Of a stretch of 64,000 bases of DNA, positions 1-12,668 are shown piece after piece. Positions within the stretch are counted from its first letter, which is position 1, and the number at the start of each line of letters is the position of its first letter. Made by a program: the position numbers and the translations under genes. Origin of the DNA: Pogona vitticeps (taxonomy: Eukaryota; Chordata; Lepidosauria; Squamata; Agamidae); contig NC_135787.1 of assembly GCF_051106095.1 (NCBI RefSeq), forward strand, positions 171,453,001 to 171,517,000, given 5' to 3'. Below the pieces are notes generated by a model that was not told where the DNA came from, searched no databases, and worked only from the letters and a program-made list of their open reading frames with translations.

Positions 1-1501
1 GTTGAAGCCATAGTAAATCTGTTAGCTTCGTAGGCGCAGCAAGACTCTTTGTTTTCACTGTCTGACTCTCATTTTGAAATAAACTCCACTGAATTATGGT
101 TCTTCTGAAGAAAGAAGCAAAGCTATGAGCTTGAAGGCTCACTATTGTCTTGGCAAATGTGCTAAGATTTCTGCATGGCAGACAGAAATTCAACAGGTGC
201 TGTATCTTCCTGTTGGGAAAAATCTTGATTTTTGCAGTTCTGCAGGCCAGAGAACTGAATCTGTTGCAATTATCTCTCCTACCTGGAGGTTTTTCCTACC
301 CCCACCCCACATGCAGTGTGCAATAGCCTCAGTAAGAACTGGAGCTTTCAACGTTTCATATCCACCAAGTGCATATAGGGACAAAGGAGAATTTCACAAT
401 GTCTCTCTATACATACAGCTTTTCACTGGGGAAAAAGGAGAGTTTATTGCAATGGGCAGGCAAGCCTTCAAAGATCCACTTCAATTAGGATAATTATTTA
501 AAAGTTTGGCATCTTATCAGAACCTCTGTAGGGGAGAAACCTCACTAGAGCAGCCTTTCTTATACTAAGAGAGCTATTATGGCCTGCTTTATGGCCAGCT
601 GGCAGGGCTGTAAATAATAAGAATAGCTCCTTCAGAGGTTATTTCACTTCTTCTAGCTCTGGATTCAGTTGAAACCAGGATGTGGGTCAAATGATCACAA
701 ACATGGATGATCATAAACATTAAGGAAGGAACAAATGCAATAATGTGATAATGCTAAGCCGATTTTTTTTCTTTAAAGATGTGAGGTGAGAGAAACTTTT
801 AGGACATGGGTAACCCTGTGCAAACTTATTTTGAGGAGTGAAACCTCATAAGGTTGAAAAGTACAATTCAGATTTTGTTTAGGTGTGGTGGGGAAATAAG
901 TATCCGTCCATTCCCAATCCTTTTCTGAACTGTCTCCTTCACAAAAGAAGGGGATCTGATCCACACTCTACAGGAATACATGCATGAATCAGGGAATCTT
1001 TCTTAAAAAGAACAGGATCATACAGAGAAGCCCTATTTAGGCATTCAAAAATAATTACTTTTGAGTAGGAAGAGAAATTCTAATGCCATCCCTTCTCGTC
1101 ACTGTTTCCAGGTGAAGCAGGAAATACTGAAAAGGCATTCTACTATAATATGAACTTCTCCACACAGTCTGACAGTCTGATTTGTCAACATTCCCAATGG
1201 TGTGGGAAGGCTCCACATACAGCAAAAGCTTTTCTGTTCTTCGTGTGGAGGTAGTGATAGAGAGGGGCAGGGCTAGAACTGTACCCCTGCTCACACTTTC
1301 ACATTAAGATTTTTTAAAATACTGTACCTACTTGGAGGTAGAGATAACATATGGGATCTACTCCATCTCATGAAGGGGAAAGTTAAGTGTTGCACATAGA
1401 ACTGCATTTGAAAATAGAAGGCACAGGAATGTAACCCAGGAATATGAGATGCTGCGTTATCCTGAGCCAGACCATTGGTGTATCTAAAAGTGTGCTGCAT
1501 A
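1..1501. other. No recognised feature
   Basis: I see no repeat family, RNA gene or coding domain here. The longest open frame (125-493, plus strand) has no recognisable motif, no splice-site context and no signal peptide, and looks like chance. Confidence 0.5.
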
Positions 1502-1720
1502 TTTACAGTAGCATCTCATACCACTTAAAGCACTCTCAGTGTGGTTTGCAGTTTTAATTATCCACGCTACACTTTGCCCCTCCACCAGCAAGCTGGATTT
1601 ATTGACCTCAGAAGGATTGAAGAATGTGTCAACCCTGAGCCCACTACTCGAGCCTGTTGGGATTGAACTCAGGCCATGAGCAGTCTTAACTGCAGTTCAA
1701 TCACTTTACCATGAGGGCTG
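1502..1720 (-). mobile_element. tRNA-derived SINE with L2-like tail, copy 1
   Basis: Read on the minus strand this runs from a tRNA-like head (a run ending in CTGCAGT, then a B-box-like CCTGAGTTCAATCCCA) through a body with GGGTTGACA, and into a tail reading CTGAGAGTGCTTTAAG. The same head, body and tail order occurs on the plus strand at 15787-16020 and 27395-27643. The copies differ at many positions, so the family is old. The tRNA-like head would have carried an internal RNA polymerase III promoter, and the tail resembles L2 3' ends, suggesting mobilisation by an L2 LINE. Not a functional tRNA. Confidence 0.7.
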
Positions 1721-3324
1721 GTATCACCAGATCTGACTGGCAGCAGCTCTCCAGGGGTTCACAAAGGATTCTTTCTGAACATCTGTGGTGGTCTTTTACC
1801 CAGGTGCTACAAAGCTTATGGAATCAGACGAAATTGATATGTACAGGAGAATAAGTCAATTTTCTTGACAAACTGACCTTCTGCCATCCAGTGGAATTTA
1901 CCATGTAATCTGACATCATTACATGTCCATTTCCACCACCATCTTATTCCTTACTCTTGTTCTATATCATTAGCAGCTACTACTACATGGTCCAGGGAAG
2001 CACACAATATAGCAGTGTCAGCAACATAAGGTATATAGTATTGGGTGTTATAGAGAATACAGTACAGTACGGATGATTACTGAATGTTTATTTTCAGTGG
2101 CAACTGTTCCCTGAACCATCTAGTGTTGTATCCATCCTTTTTCAAATAGGCAAGTTCAGTTAAGTCAAAGTCAGACCTGGAAAACCACATCCCCATTACC
2201 AACAAAGTCAAGGGAGGAAAATCCATAGTAGAGTCTGATGAAGTCAAAGTCAAGAGAGAGAAATTCCTGCCAATTAAATCAACAAGATGAACAGTAAGCA
2301 AAAATAGCAGAGATTCAGGAATTCCAGGAATGCAGAGAGTCAAGGATCCCTGGGAAACGGACCTGTTGTTTCTGGCAGTTTTTCAAGCTTCTGCTAATCA
2401 CTTTCATGCAGAGGTTAATGTTCTGGCGCAAGGCTCAAGTGCAACAACTCAAGGAATTCTAGAAGTTCTCCTGTCCAGGATCTCCTTATTCCATGACATT
2501 CTCTTCTGCTGCCAAGTATATCTTCTATCAGTGTTCTACTCTACCTCTCTAACTACCAGAAAGAAACTCTAAAGAGAGTCCCACGTGAGCATCTGCTGGC
2601 ACTGCAATCCTAAAATAAGCAGGAAGAGTGTGCTTTTGCCCAATGCTGTTGCTCCATTTTTGCAGAAAAATGGCTTTGCAAAGGCTAGAAGCTCAAGAAA
2701 GTGGTTTCCAAGCATTCCCTTGGAGTTTTCCTCTCCTTCTCAATACTGTATGACTGATTTGTCTTATCAATAGCTTATAACAGTGGTTCTCAGCTTCTGA
2801 TATCCTTCATCTCACCAATCACTCTGTCAAATAACCTGCATCCCACCATGATAGAAACCAAGAACACACTTTGTCTGAAAAGAATGTTTACAGGCATTCT
2901 GTTGTAATGTTTATCATTCATGATAAGTCAGAGAACAGGAGGAACACAGGATTAAGAGAAACATGAATGTTCCAGGTAATTATTACCATGTCCCAGGTAA
3001 CTACTACCATCTCCAGCAGGTACACCAGTAGAAAAGACACATCACACCACCAATATGGGTATTGAGGGAGATCATTCTTTATAATAAACCCTATAAATGT
3101 GCTGCGTCCTACCTAGATTACTTCTGAGTTGCATTAGTTGTACTTTACCACTGGTTGAAGATGATTGCTTTAAAAAAACCCTGCAGCCTCCAGAAAATTT
3201 CTCCTCCCACCTCCCTCTCAGTTTCTAATATTCAGACATATTCCAGCCTGACCAATGAATTACAGTTCCATGGAAAACGTTTTACAAAGAGGAGCAGAAG
3301 TGACTTTCAATGCCTGATGTTGCT
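1721..3324. other. No firmly recognised feature
   Basis: Open frames at 2077-2343, 2330-2572 and 2585-2773 are short and without motifs. A hAT-like CAGTGGTTCTCAG occurs at about 2780, but no matching far end was found. Confidence 0.45.
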
Positions 3325-5202
3325 GTAATCACCAGTATTTCCTGTGACCAATTTGCGGCATTTTTAAAATCTAAAGCGGAGGCCATCCACCAGGACCTTG
3401 ATTCCTTTTTACAGACAGTAGATTGAGTTGAGATGTCCAGTGCATCATCTTGTCTGGAGAGGTTAACCTGCTTTCAACCTGGGACATCCAATGAGGTGGA
3501 CAGGGTGTTTGCGCACTGTTGTGCCACCACTTCCTCCTTAGACCCTTGCCTGACTTGGCTCATCAAAGAAGCCAAGCCAGTAACAACAGAATGGGCCACT
3601 GGGCCACTGCAATAATTAATGGGTCTCTCCAGGAGGGCATGGTTCCCGCTGCCTTCAAGGAGACACTCATTAGGCCCATTCGGAAGAAACCTAATTTGGC
3701 AGCGGACAAAATTGGTAATTATAGGCCCATCACCAGTGTTTCTTTCTTAAGTAAAGTGGTCGAGAGGGTGGTGGCTGATCAGCTCCAAGCACTCCTGGAG
3801 GAAACTGATGCCCTTGATCCATTCCAGTCAGGCTTCAGGCCATGGTATGGTATGGAAACAGCAGGGGCAATATGTCCTTGTTGGTCCTCCTTGATATCTC
3901 AGTGGCCTTTGATACCATCAACCATGGTATCCTCCTGGGGCAGCTCTCTGAGCTGGGGATCGGTGGCCTCGCTTTGGCATGGTTCCGTTCCTTCTTGGTG
4001 GACCATCTCCAGAGAGTGCAGCTGGGTGAGATGACTTCCACCCCATGGATTCTCAACTGTGGGGTTCCGCAGGGGTTGATCATCTCACCAGTGCTATTTA
4101 ATATCTATATGAGGCCAATGGGTAAGGTCATCCAGAGTTGTGGGACTCAGTGTCATCAGTATGGCTCTACCTCTCCTTTTCTCCAACAGCAGTAGATGCT
4201 GTTCTGTCCCTTGAACGCTGCTTGGGGACCGTTCTGGGGTGGATGAGGGCAAATGGACTGAGGGTGAATCCAGACAAGACGGAAATCTTGTGTGTGGGTG
4301 GCCCTAGCATCAGTGGGTTGGGAAACTCCCTCTCCTTTGGGGGAATGACTCTTCCCACGAAGAATGAGGTTCAGAGCTTGGGCATCTCTCTGGACTGAAA
4401 CTCAGGTGACATGTGTGGTCTGGACAGCCCATTTCCATCATTGGAGAATTGCCCAGCTGCGTCCCTTCTAGATGCAGGGGCACTCGTGACTTTGATTCAT
4501 GTACTCATAATCTCAAGAATAGACTATTGCCGTGCTCTCTACGTGGGGCTACCCTTGAGGTTGATGAAGAGACTACAACTGGTTCAGAATTCGGCAGCCA
4601 GATTAATAACTAGATTGAAGAAATTTCAGAACATCTCGCACATTCTGGCCATGCTTCACTGGCAACCGGTTCATTTCCACATCAACTTCAAGGTTATGAT
4701 TATAACATTCAAAGCCCTAAACAGTTTAGGACCTTGGTACCTAGCAGAACACCTGCTCCCACCCAAATTAAATTCCTCCTAATTTAATACCCGTTCTGCA
4801 CAGGCAGGGTGGTTGAGAGCCTTGACCTTGAAGGAGGTCCAGAGGGAAAGAACAAGAACCCGGGCTTTCTCGGCAGTCACCCCCTTGCCTGTGGAACAGT
4901 CTGCCCATGGAGATATGCCTGGCACCCTCTTTGGACGGGTTTAAATCTGCATTGAAAACTTGGCTCTTCCATCAGGCTTTCCTTGAGCATTAAGTTGCTG
5001 ATATCTCTGCTTCCCTTTTATCATCCTTTTGCCATCCTTTCATCATTCTTTCTATCATCTTTATAGCCATCTGTTTTAATTTATCCTACTAGTTATTGTA
5101 TCTGTTGAATGTTTGTATTATTTTATTATTATTGTGTTTTAATATTGTGTTGTTGTGCCTGGCTGCCAGATGGTGCGGGGTATAAATCTAATAAATAAAT
5201 AA
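3325..5202 (+). mobile_element. L2-clade LINE, copy 1, 5' truncated
   Basis: This is a non-LTR retrotransposon fragment covering most of the reverse transcriptase, the region after it, and the complete 3' end. The 3' end reads GCCAGATGGTGCGGGGTATA followed by a short AATAAATA tail, which is the L2-type terminus. The element is dead: the reading frame shifts several times. It shares its 3' half with the copy at 33285-34918, both in the same orientation, so they belong to one subfamily. Relative to that copy it lacks about 40 bases near 3862 and 13 bases at 4163/4164. Clade assignment rests on the RT sequence style and the tail. Confidence 0.85.
3331..4980 (+). pseudogene. L2 ORF2 reverse transcriptase remnant, copy 1
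   Basis: Reverse transcriptases of this type copy LINE RNA into DNA at a nicked target. Visible in order, in changing frames: NYRPI (about 3718), a stretch ending QSGFRP (about 3820-3842), LLVLLDISVAFDTINHG with the first catalytic Asp (3877-3930), GVPQG (about 4062-4076), RVNPDKTEILCVGG (4261-4302), and the post-RT signature SRIDYCRALYVGLPLRLM (4513-4566) followed by LVQNSAARLI. The YADD box is lost: after CHQY a 13-base deletion relative to the second copy removes the catalytic aspartates. An in-frame stop lies near 3424. No activity is possible. Confidence 0.85.
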
Positions 5203-6070
5203 GATGGACAGATGATTGTTTAGCTCACAGGTTTCTAGGGTCCACAAGTGCTGCTTTCTTTCACAGAAGTCTGCTTCCTCTGTAAGATCTTTTTTAAATC
5301 AAGAACCTGGGCTGTATGTATCTCTGCATTCTGAACTTCTAACTGGGGATTCCATTTGTGGAATATTCCTCCTAATTCAATGTGATGCAAACTCTTTCAT
5401 TTTTCAGATCACAAATTAAAGTGGTGTTATATGCCTGTGTAGTTGTTGAATACAAAATAAAGATTATTTCGTCTCTGTATTGTTTTTTTACTTGTATTGA
5501 ATTTCATTATGGCTATTTTATTTATTTTTTTTATTTCAAGTTACTCTGTCCTTCCTAAGGTTAAAAACATAGGAGATAAATGTTTCAATAGCTTAAATGT
5601 GTGCATGGATCCTACCTTTTTAGGTTGCTTTATAATATATATGTTCACAATATACATATTTCTTTCCACCCATATTTAGTCAACTCCTATATAAAAGAGT
5701 GCCTGTTGCTTTATTAAACAGTGCCCCAATCCTTTCTGATTGAATCCGGCGTAGATTTGTTATTTACCGCAAAGTTCAGGGATGCCAGCGACGCCCTATG
5801 AATGACTGCTAAATCAATACTGACCAAACAAAAGCAGCATTGGGGGAACATCTGAAGTTGCATTAAAAAAAACCACCCACACCCACAAGACGTGGACTGT
5901 TGAAAATGCAGCTACTTTGATGCTTGTATAACATTTGCTGGTAGAAGAAAAGGGAGCCCCTGGTGGTTTTTAGAAACGGGAATTGTATTATTCATGCGCT
6001 AAGCCAAACCTCTTCAGTCATAGAACTTCTGCAATACCATCAAGTGTACTACCACTGTATAAAACTGTGT
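5203..6070. other. No recognised feature
   Basis: AT-rich sequence with short chance open frames (5216-5419, 5497-5679). No repeat family recognised. Confidence 0.5.
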
Positions 6071-6105
6071 ACGCGCGCACACACAAACACACACACTCAC
6101 ACACC
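6071..6105. repeat. Short impure CA repeat
   Basis: A CG-rich start (GCGCGC) passes into interrupted CA dinucleotides. Confidence 0.8.
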
Positions 6106-7003
6106 TCTTTGCTTCTTCTTTTTTTATGAGTATTGACATTCTTGTGCAGTATTAGGAGAGCTAATTTAGCTTCCAGTTCTAAGAATTTTTTTTAAATCTA
6201 TAGCCAGTAATTATTGGCATTCAGGGGTACAAAAGAGGAAGACAAAGACCACAAATTCTAGCACATTCATGTGGGATTGGGAGTTGAATTAGGATCTTCA
6301 CACCCCATTGAATTATCAGCCCCCCTATTAGAGCCTTATTAAAATGGTAATGATTATATGCCAGCCATAGGCAGGCTGCTGCACCTGTCAAAAATACCCC
6401 GATTATCCTGTTCATTCAACTGTCTGGCTCTTGAATTTACGTCTCAGGTTTACTGCACTGTGAAGTCAGCCTTCCCCTTTTCTGTGCTCACCCCCTCCCC
6501 CAGTTCTTTAATGAAAGAAAAGATACAAAAACGAGTGCTTCCATAGAGAGGACGACAAATCCTCTCCAGTTTGCTGCACCCACTGCCCATTTCATGTTAT
6601 GGTATCTACTACAGTAGCACTGAGATATACCATTGCACCAGGTTAAACCACCATGAAGGGGTAAAGTCGGAGGCACACATATTTCTTGAAAAGAAACATT
6701 TAAAAATAATCTACGGTAACAGAAAAATGGAGAGAAGAATACCAACCTTCACCTTACAAATGTGAGCGTTAAAGATCACCCAAGGCCATTTTTCTTTTTA
6801 GCTTTCTCGCAGCCCTGTCACTTAAAAATGTTTCTTGCTTTATGTTCTTTGATTTTAAATACATCAATTGTTTTTTTTCTCCTGGAGGGTGGCATTTCTT
6901 TATGTTAAATATGCTGTGGGGGTAAACTCCACAACTTCCCTGTTTCCCAAAATCAAAACCAGAAGTGGGTGCCTAGGCATATCTGGTTTGGATTTTTTTA
7001 AAA
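6106..7003. other. No recognised feature
   Basis: Nothing identifiable on either strand. Open frames of 62-85 codons at 6221-6765 overlap one another on both strands and show no domain. Confidence 0.5.
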
Positions 7004-7024
7004 AATAATAATAATAATAATAAT
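7004..7024. repeat. (ATA)n microsatellite
   Basis: About seven uninterrupted ATA units. Confidence 0.9.
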
Positions 7025-7249
7025 TGTATCTTAGTCACCACCTTGTTATCTCTCCCCCTTGGCATGCAGTGTGTCATGAGAGTAGTCTGTCCACTGTGGT
7101 CAATGATAGTCCTTGATGGTGAGGCCTGCATTCTGGCTTAAGGACAGGTGCGGTGCTGTATCCTCGCATAAACTGAATTGGAGGACAGTATCATGACAAT
7201 TGGATGAGAGACAACTGTACTGCACACCACCAGACTGTATATATAGACT

Positions 7250-7488
<239 letters not shown>

Positions 7489-7570
7489 GCAAACATACAT
7501 ACATATTTATATACACATTATATATAATCTCTGTGTATGTGTATACACATACACACACACATACACACAT

Positions 7571-8221
7571 TTTATATAGAAAATCTTTATCTTACAAATA
7601 TCGATCCTTGACAAACCAAGTTCCCCAAAATAACGGCTTGAACTTTGATTTATGATCAATATAAACGTCTGCTGCATTGACAGCATCCCCAAATCTCACC
7701 TCATTTCTGCTTGTTCTTCCCTTACATTTCTTCCCTTTGCCCCCTTTTACAGGGTTTTAACCCAGTCCAAACAGAAGAGTTACAACAAACAGAGGAGTTG
7801 TAAAAATTTTTTAAAAAATAATTTCTTTGTCAAATCAACATCGTGCATGTTTAAAAATTCATGGATGTATTTGATAGATCTTTGAAATTTAAATTGAATA
7901 TTTAGTCGTACGTATAAACTTCTGCTGTCCTTCCTGCATATTTCCCCCCTATGGTTTGTTGCTGCCACCACCCCTTAGGGAAATTAGGGGTGGGGTGGAA
8001 AGAACAAGTTATTTTCGGTTTAAGAACTTTTTAAAAAACACTCTTACAATAAATAATCTAAGGTGCTAAACAGCCGAGGCGAGACAGAGGAAAAGGAGGC
8101 ACATCATGGCTGACAGAGACAAATCATAATCTTTTACTCATCAGGAGTTATGCCCCAAATAGAGAAGGGAAGTCACAACTTCTATAAAGATTCTGTGCAT
8201 TGTGGTCTAATAGAGTTTCTA
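7571..8221. other. No recognised feature
   Basis: Short chance frames only (7652-7885 plus, 7780-7971 minus). Confidence 0.5.
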
Positions 8222-8223
8222 GC

Positions 8224-8456
8224 TGGCTGGATAGCTCAGTGAATTAGGTATCTGGCTACGGTGCCAGAGGTTGGGATTTCAGTTCCCCACTGGGCATCCC
8301 AGAAGAGCCAGCCTCCGTAGCCTTGGGCAAGCTGCACAGTCCCAGGACGCCCCCGGAAGAAGGGAATGGTAAACCACTTCTGAGTACTATCTACCTGAAA
8401 AACCTTAAAAGGGATTGTCATAAGTCAGAATTGACAGGACAGCACATAACGATGAT
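8224..8456 (+). mobile_element. tRNA-derived SINE with RTE/Bov-B-like tail
   Basis: The head CTGGATAGCTCAGTG is a tRNA-like A-box region. It is followed by a B-box-like stretch before CCCCACTGGGCATCC, a body with TTGGGCAAGCTGCACAGTCC, and a tail ending CATAAGTCAGAATTGACAGG then CAGCACATAACG. The tail resembles the 3' ends of RTE/Bov-B LINEs, which probably supply its transposition machinery. Two further copies form the inverted pair at 58469-58816. The tRNA part is too decayed to fold as a working tRNA. Confidence 0.75.
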
Positions 8457-8558
8457 TAAAGTTTAGAGTTTTTAAAGGATTCTGAGCATTACAAGTTGAC
8501 ATTTCAGCTGATGCCTATCTTTTAATACGAAAGGAGAAAAACAATCTGATTCTCTTGC

Positions 8559-8786
8559 TTGTTGTGGGTTTTTCGGGCTTTTTGGCCGTGTTCTGAAGGT
8601 TGTTCTTTCTGACGTTTCGCCAGTTTCGTGGCTGGCATCTTCAGAGGAACAGGAATAGGAACTCTGTCCAGAACATGGACAGAGTTCCTACTCTGGTTCT
8701 CTGAAGATGCTGGCTACAGAGACTGGTAAAACGTCAGGAAGAACAACCTTCAGAACATGGCCAAAGAGCCCAAAAACCCACAACAA
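8559..8786. repeat. Large near-perfect palindrome
   Basis: The left arm (8559-8667) begins TTGTTGTGGGTTTTTCGGGC. The right arm (8679-8786) is its reverse complement with a modest number of mismatches. Only about 11 bases separate the arms. A single strand could fold into a stem of over 100 base pairs. The arm sequence resembles the terminal repeats I associate with Penelope-like elements of lizards, but that is recalled, not searched. Two such termini meeting head to head would give this structure. Confidence 0.85.
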
Positions 8787-9842
8787 CCAGCAGATCCAGG
8801 CCATGAAAGCCTTTGAGAATACAGTACATTAAATTTGATTCTCCTTTCCTTCTTGTGTAGAAGAGGGAATTCAGAGGCTAAAACTACAGTCCCCAGCAAT
8901 AACACATACAATCCATGATGCCAAACCCTACAGCTGTTATAAATGATGCCAATCCAATTCTTTTCTGCTCCAGTTTATTTATTCATTTTATGGATACATC
9001 ACAGATTTGGGTGTTACAGGACTCCCTTTTTTTCCTGCAGTTGGCTGTCTGCCCCTTCCCCAACACCACCTCATTCACCATACCCTTGGCCTTCCCTTGA
9101 CTATCCAACATGTCCAACTTTGCCACTGTGTCTTCATTTCTCTCTCTCCTTTGCATATCCATCCATACATGCAGAGAACCAATTCCTTTTTTTAAAAAAA
9201 GAGAGCCTATATTTAAAATTGCACATCTGAAGATGCATCCAGCGCCCAACTTGATCAGGTGAAAATGTGTGCACCAACTCCATGGGTATCAATATGCTGA
9301 TTAAAAACACAAAAAGAAGCTCTACGTATAACTTGGGCATGTGTAATATGTGAGATCGCACCTTGTTTACAGCTTGCTTGCAGCAACTACACTTCACTCA
9401 ATTTATCGCAGTGGTGTTGTTTCAAACAGAGATTGCACATCATTGTAGGAGTTAAAAAAATTGAGAGAATGATATTGTCTTTCTTCCACACAAGTATTAG
9501 TGAAAATCTGTTCTCTATTGTTGCCAGTTATCTACCCCTCTCAGTTAGGTATAGCCTCTATATCTCATAGTACCTTTTATGGGTCTTCCAAGGAAGATGA
9601 ATTTAATAAACAAAGCTCTTTCCTTTATATTGATTCAGTGACAAAAGTTTTAGTGATAGAGCATCTATCTGTAATGGAACTGTTAAAGGCACAGAAGTCC
9701 TGTCAGAAAAAAAGGTGGCAATTCTTACTAAGTGATGTGCAGTTCTAAAGAAAGATCTCAGAATGAGGCAACAGGAACAAGCACAGACATTTTCTTATTC
9801 TATAGTTTTAAGAACACCTACTGTGTAACTTGCACATATAGG
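8787..9842. other. No recognised feature
   Basis: Open frames at 8915-9397 overlap on both strands and show no motif. Nothing else recognised. Confidence 0.5.
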
Positions 9843-10030
9843 GTGAGATCCTGTTGCACAGCTCCTCATATGCAACAGTGATGATAATAATAGTGGCAGA
9901 AATTGCCCCTGATTAAAAGCTTCCCTTGCGGGTTCTGAGGTTCATGTGACTTTGTCACATTGGGTCCTATTCATGTGCACCCCAAAATCACCTTTAATCA
10001 GTGGCAACTTGTCTCATGAGATCATCACTG
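9843..10030 (+). repeat. Unclassified dispersed repeat, family B, copy 1
   Basis: This stretch aligns with the reverse complement of 30600-30835. Shared blocks in order are ATCCTGTTG with AGCTCC, a GATTAAA block, CACATTG, and AATCACCTTTAATCAG. The copies differ in length and by many substitutions. I cannot name the family. Confidence 0.55.
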
Positions 10031-10160
10031 TTGAACATGCAGTGCTATCACTAAAGATAAAGAAAGCTCAATTAAACAGGCTTTGGTACAGAAATCAGGA
10101 GGGGCATCAATGTGTCCCTTGCACCAAAATATCCTTGGGTAGCCAAGGAAGAAGGGTGAT

Positions 10161-10167
10161 TTCTTTT

Positions 10168-10223
<56 letters not shown>

Positions 10224-10225
10224 TC
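10161..10225. repeat. (TTTC)n microsatellite
   Basis: Near-pure TTTC tetranucleotide array on the plus strand. The long Phe-Leu-Ser frames through it are artefacts. Confidence 0.95.
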
Positions 10226-10244
10226 GCTATGCAGTATAATCAAC

Positions 10245-10440
10245 AACAGAGATGGGCACGAACCATGGTTCAGTGGTTCGGCCCAGTTCCTGCATAGGTG
10301 TTTTGTGGGCACTGTGCACCTCCCTCCCCTACTGTCTCTGTGTGCACTCACCAGCTGCAGCACGCTTCAGTCCTCTGCCTCCTCTGTGCACTCACCCACT
10401 CACCGGCTATAGCACGTTTCCCTCCTCTGCCTCCTCCAGG
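10245..10440 (+). mobile_element. Possible hAT-like nonautonomous element fragment
   Basis: It begins CAGAGATGGGCACGAACC, the style of hAT terminal repeats (CAGNGNTGGGCA), and continues with a GGTTCAGTGGTTCGG motif. Inside are two imperfect copies of a unit of about 45 bases (10342-10383 and 10387-10435), each starting GTGCACTCAC and ending CCTCTGCCTCCT. I could not find the opposite terminal repeat or an 8-bp duplication, so it is either truncated or misassigned. Confidence 0.4.
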
Positions 10441-10544
10441 TGACCATCCACTTACTGGTCCTGCCGGTGAGTGGACAGTCATGCAGGTGAGTCATTCCCT
10501 TCTCTAATCAGCAATCTGAAATAAAATACACCTAACAAAACACA

Positions 10545-11790
10545 ACAAATATTCTGGACTCAATGATATTTTTATGGAAGTATTTAAGTAAGTTGGAAAT
10601 GATGCCAAGTGTTCAGTGAACCTTTTCAATCAAATCTTCGGAATAGGAATCATACCTGAAACTTGGTTGAGAATGACCTTTATTACATCCTTCAAAAAGG
10701 AAAATACAGAGTTTGAATTAACTAAAGAACCATATTCTCAATGAGTCATTTGCATAAAGTTTTCCATAATACATGATGAACTTTACCATAGGTGTAAAAA
10801 TGGTCAAGAGCTAGGTAATTTTGGATTCAAAGGAGGCAAGCATGATTCTACATATATATAATGGATTATAAGATAAGGATGTATACTCTCACTCTGCTTT
10901 CCAATGTATAGAACATTTTTCGAGAGCCACTTGCTGATTTAAATAATAGTTTCTTTTTCAAATGGGGATGTTATCGACAGTATCTTAGATGTGATAGAGA
11001 CGATTCCAAAAGTTGCTCAGTAAAGTCAGGAAGGTAATGAATTTGATCTTAAAATGGATGTTAAGAAACCCAAGTTCATGCTACTTGATAAAAAGCAAGC
11101 AGTCCATGAATAGTTATGGAGCCAAATGAAAGTATGCAGTATGTACTTTGGAATGTGGTTGTTTCTACAGTGGGACCAACCAAGTCCATACAGAGATGGG
11201 TCAGGTCAGCTTTGAAGATTAATAAAGATATATGCAATGAAAACTTAAATTTGGCTTTGGGAATACTCATTGTCCAGTGCTGTATACAGCTCTACTGTAT
11301 GGCATGGAATCATGAACTACAAAGCAGACTGCTGCAGAAAGGATAGAAGGATAGAACCATATGAAACGGGTATTTATTTCAGGATTCTAAGAATCTCTTA
11401 GAAGAGACTATCAAGAGAATCTCTTGATAGAGGTGACTGAAAAACAATCATAGAATCATAGAAAAGTGAACTTGGAAGGGGCCTACAAGGCCATCAAGTC
11501 CAACCCCCTGCTCAATGCAGGAATACAATCAAAGCATAAGAAGGTGACCAATCAAGAACCAATGAAGACAAAGAAATAATAAAACTCATGAAAAGTGCGA
11601 AGGAATTAAGTTATGTAATCAGAAACAAAAAGTACAGATTGTTTTAATCATATAAGGTAAAACACATGGCCAAAGATATGGAGGAACGAGAAGATCTTCT
11701 TGGCTGGGAAATCTTGGAAACTGGGTCGGATGTAACACAACTCATTATTTAGACATTATTTGAAGCTGCTGCAATGGTCAAGCGGCATTA
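10545..11790 (+). mobile_element. Very decayed LINE of uncertain clade, split by a CR1
   Basis: Fragments of a LINE ORF2 can be read across shifting frames: KPKFMLLDKK (about 11067-11096), YFG with QWDQ (about 11149-11182), RSALKINKDI (about 11208-11237), LLYGMES (about 11299-11319), RIEG, an ILRIS-like block, then past the CR1 insertion VTNQEP (about 11545-11562) and LSYVIRNKKYRLF (11608-11646), and an SSWLGNLGNWVGC block (about 11695-11735). This order, RT thumb, YGxExWT, RILRISW, NxEVLRR, GKxxGKRGxGRRRxSWLxNLRxWxG, is the C-terminal layout of RTE-like LINEs with a long tail domain. It differs from Bov-B and L2 elsewhere in the window. Stops and frameshifts are many, so it is old. Confidence 0.5.
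11446..11541 (-). mobile_element. CR1 LINE 3' end
   Basis: Minus-strand CR1 terminus: on the plus strand ATCATAGAATCATAG opens it, followed by GGAAGGGGCCTACAAGGCCA and CCCCCTGCTCAATGCAGGAA. Only the last hundred or so bases of the LINE are present. AGGTGAC occurs on both sides (11431-11437 and 11542-11548), consistent with a short target duplication inside the older LINE. Confidence 0.85.

Positions 11791-12668
<878 letters not shown>

Noticed and set aside
2779-3151. A hAT element starting CAGTGGTTCTCAG
   Set aside because: The candidate far end (near TACCACTG) matches only a few bases and no 8-bp duplication flanks it.
8224-8300. A tRNA gene
   Set aside because: The A- and B-box-like sequences belong to SINE heads (also at 1502-1720, 15787-16020, 27395-27643 and 58469-58816); body and LINE-type tail follow and the cloverleaf is not kept.
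10025-10363. 112-codon minus frame with Lys-Glu-Arg repeats
   Set aside because: It is the TTTC array read in reverse, extended into a repeat.
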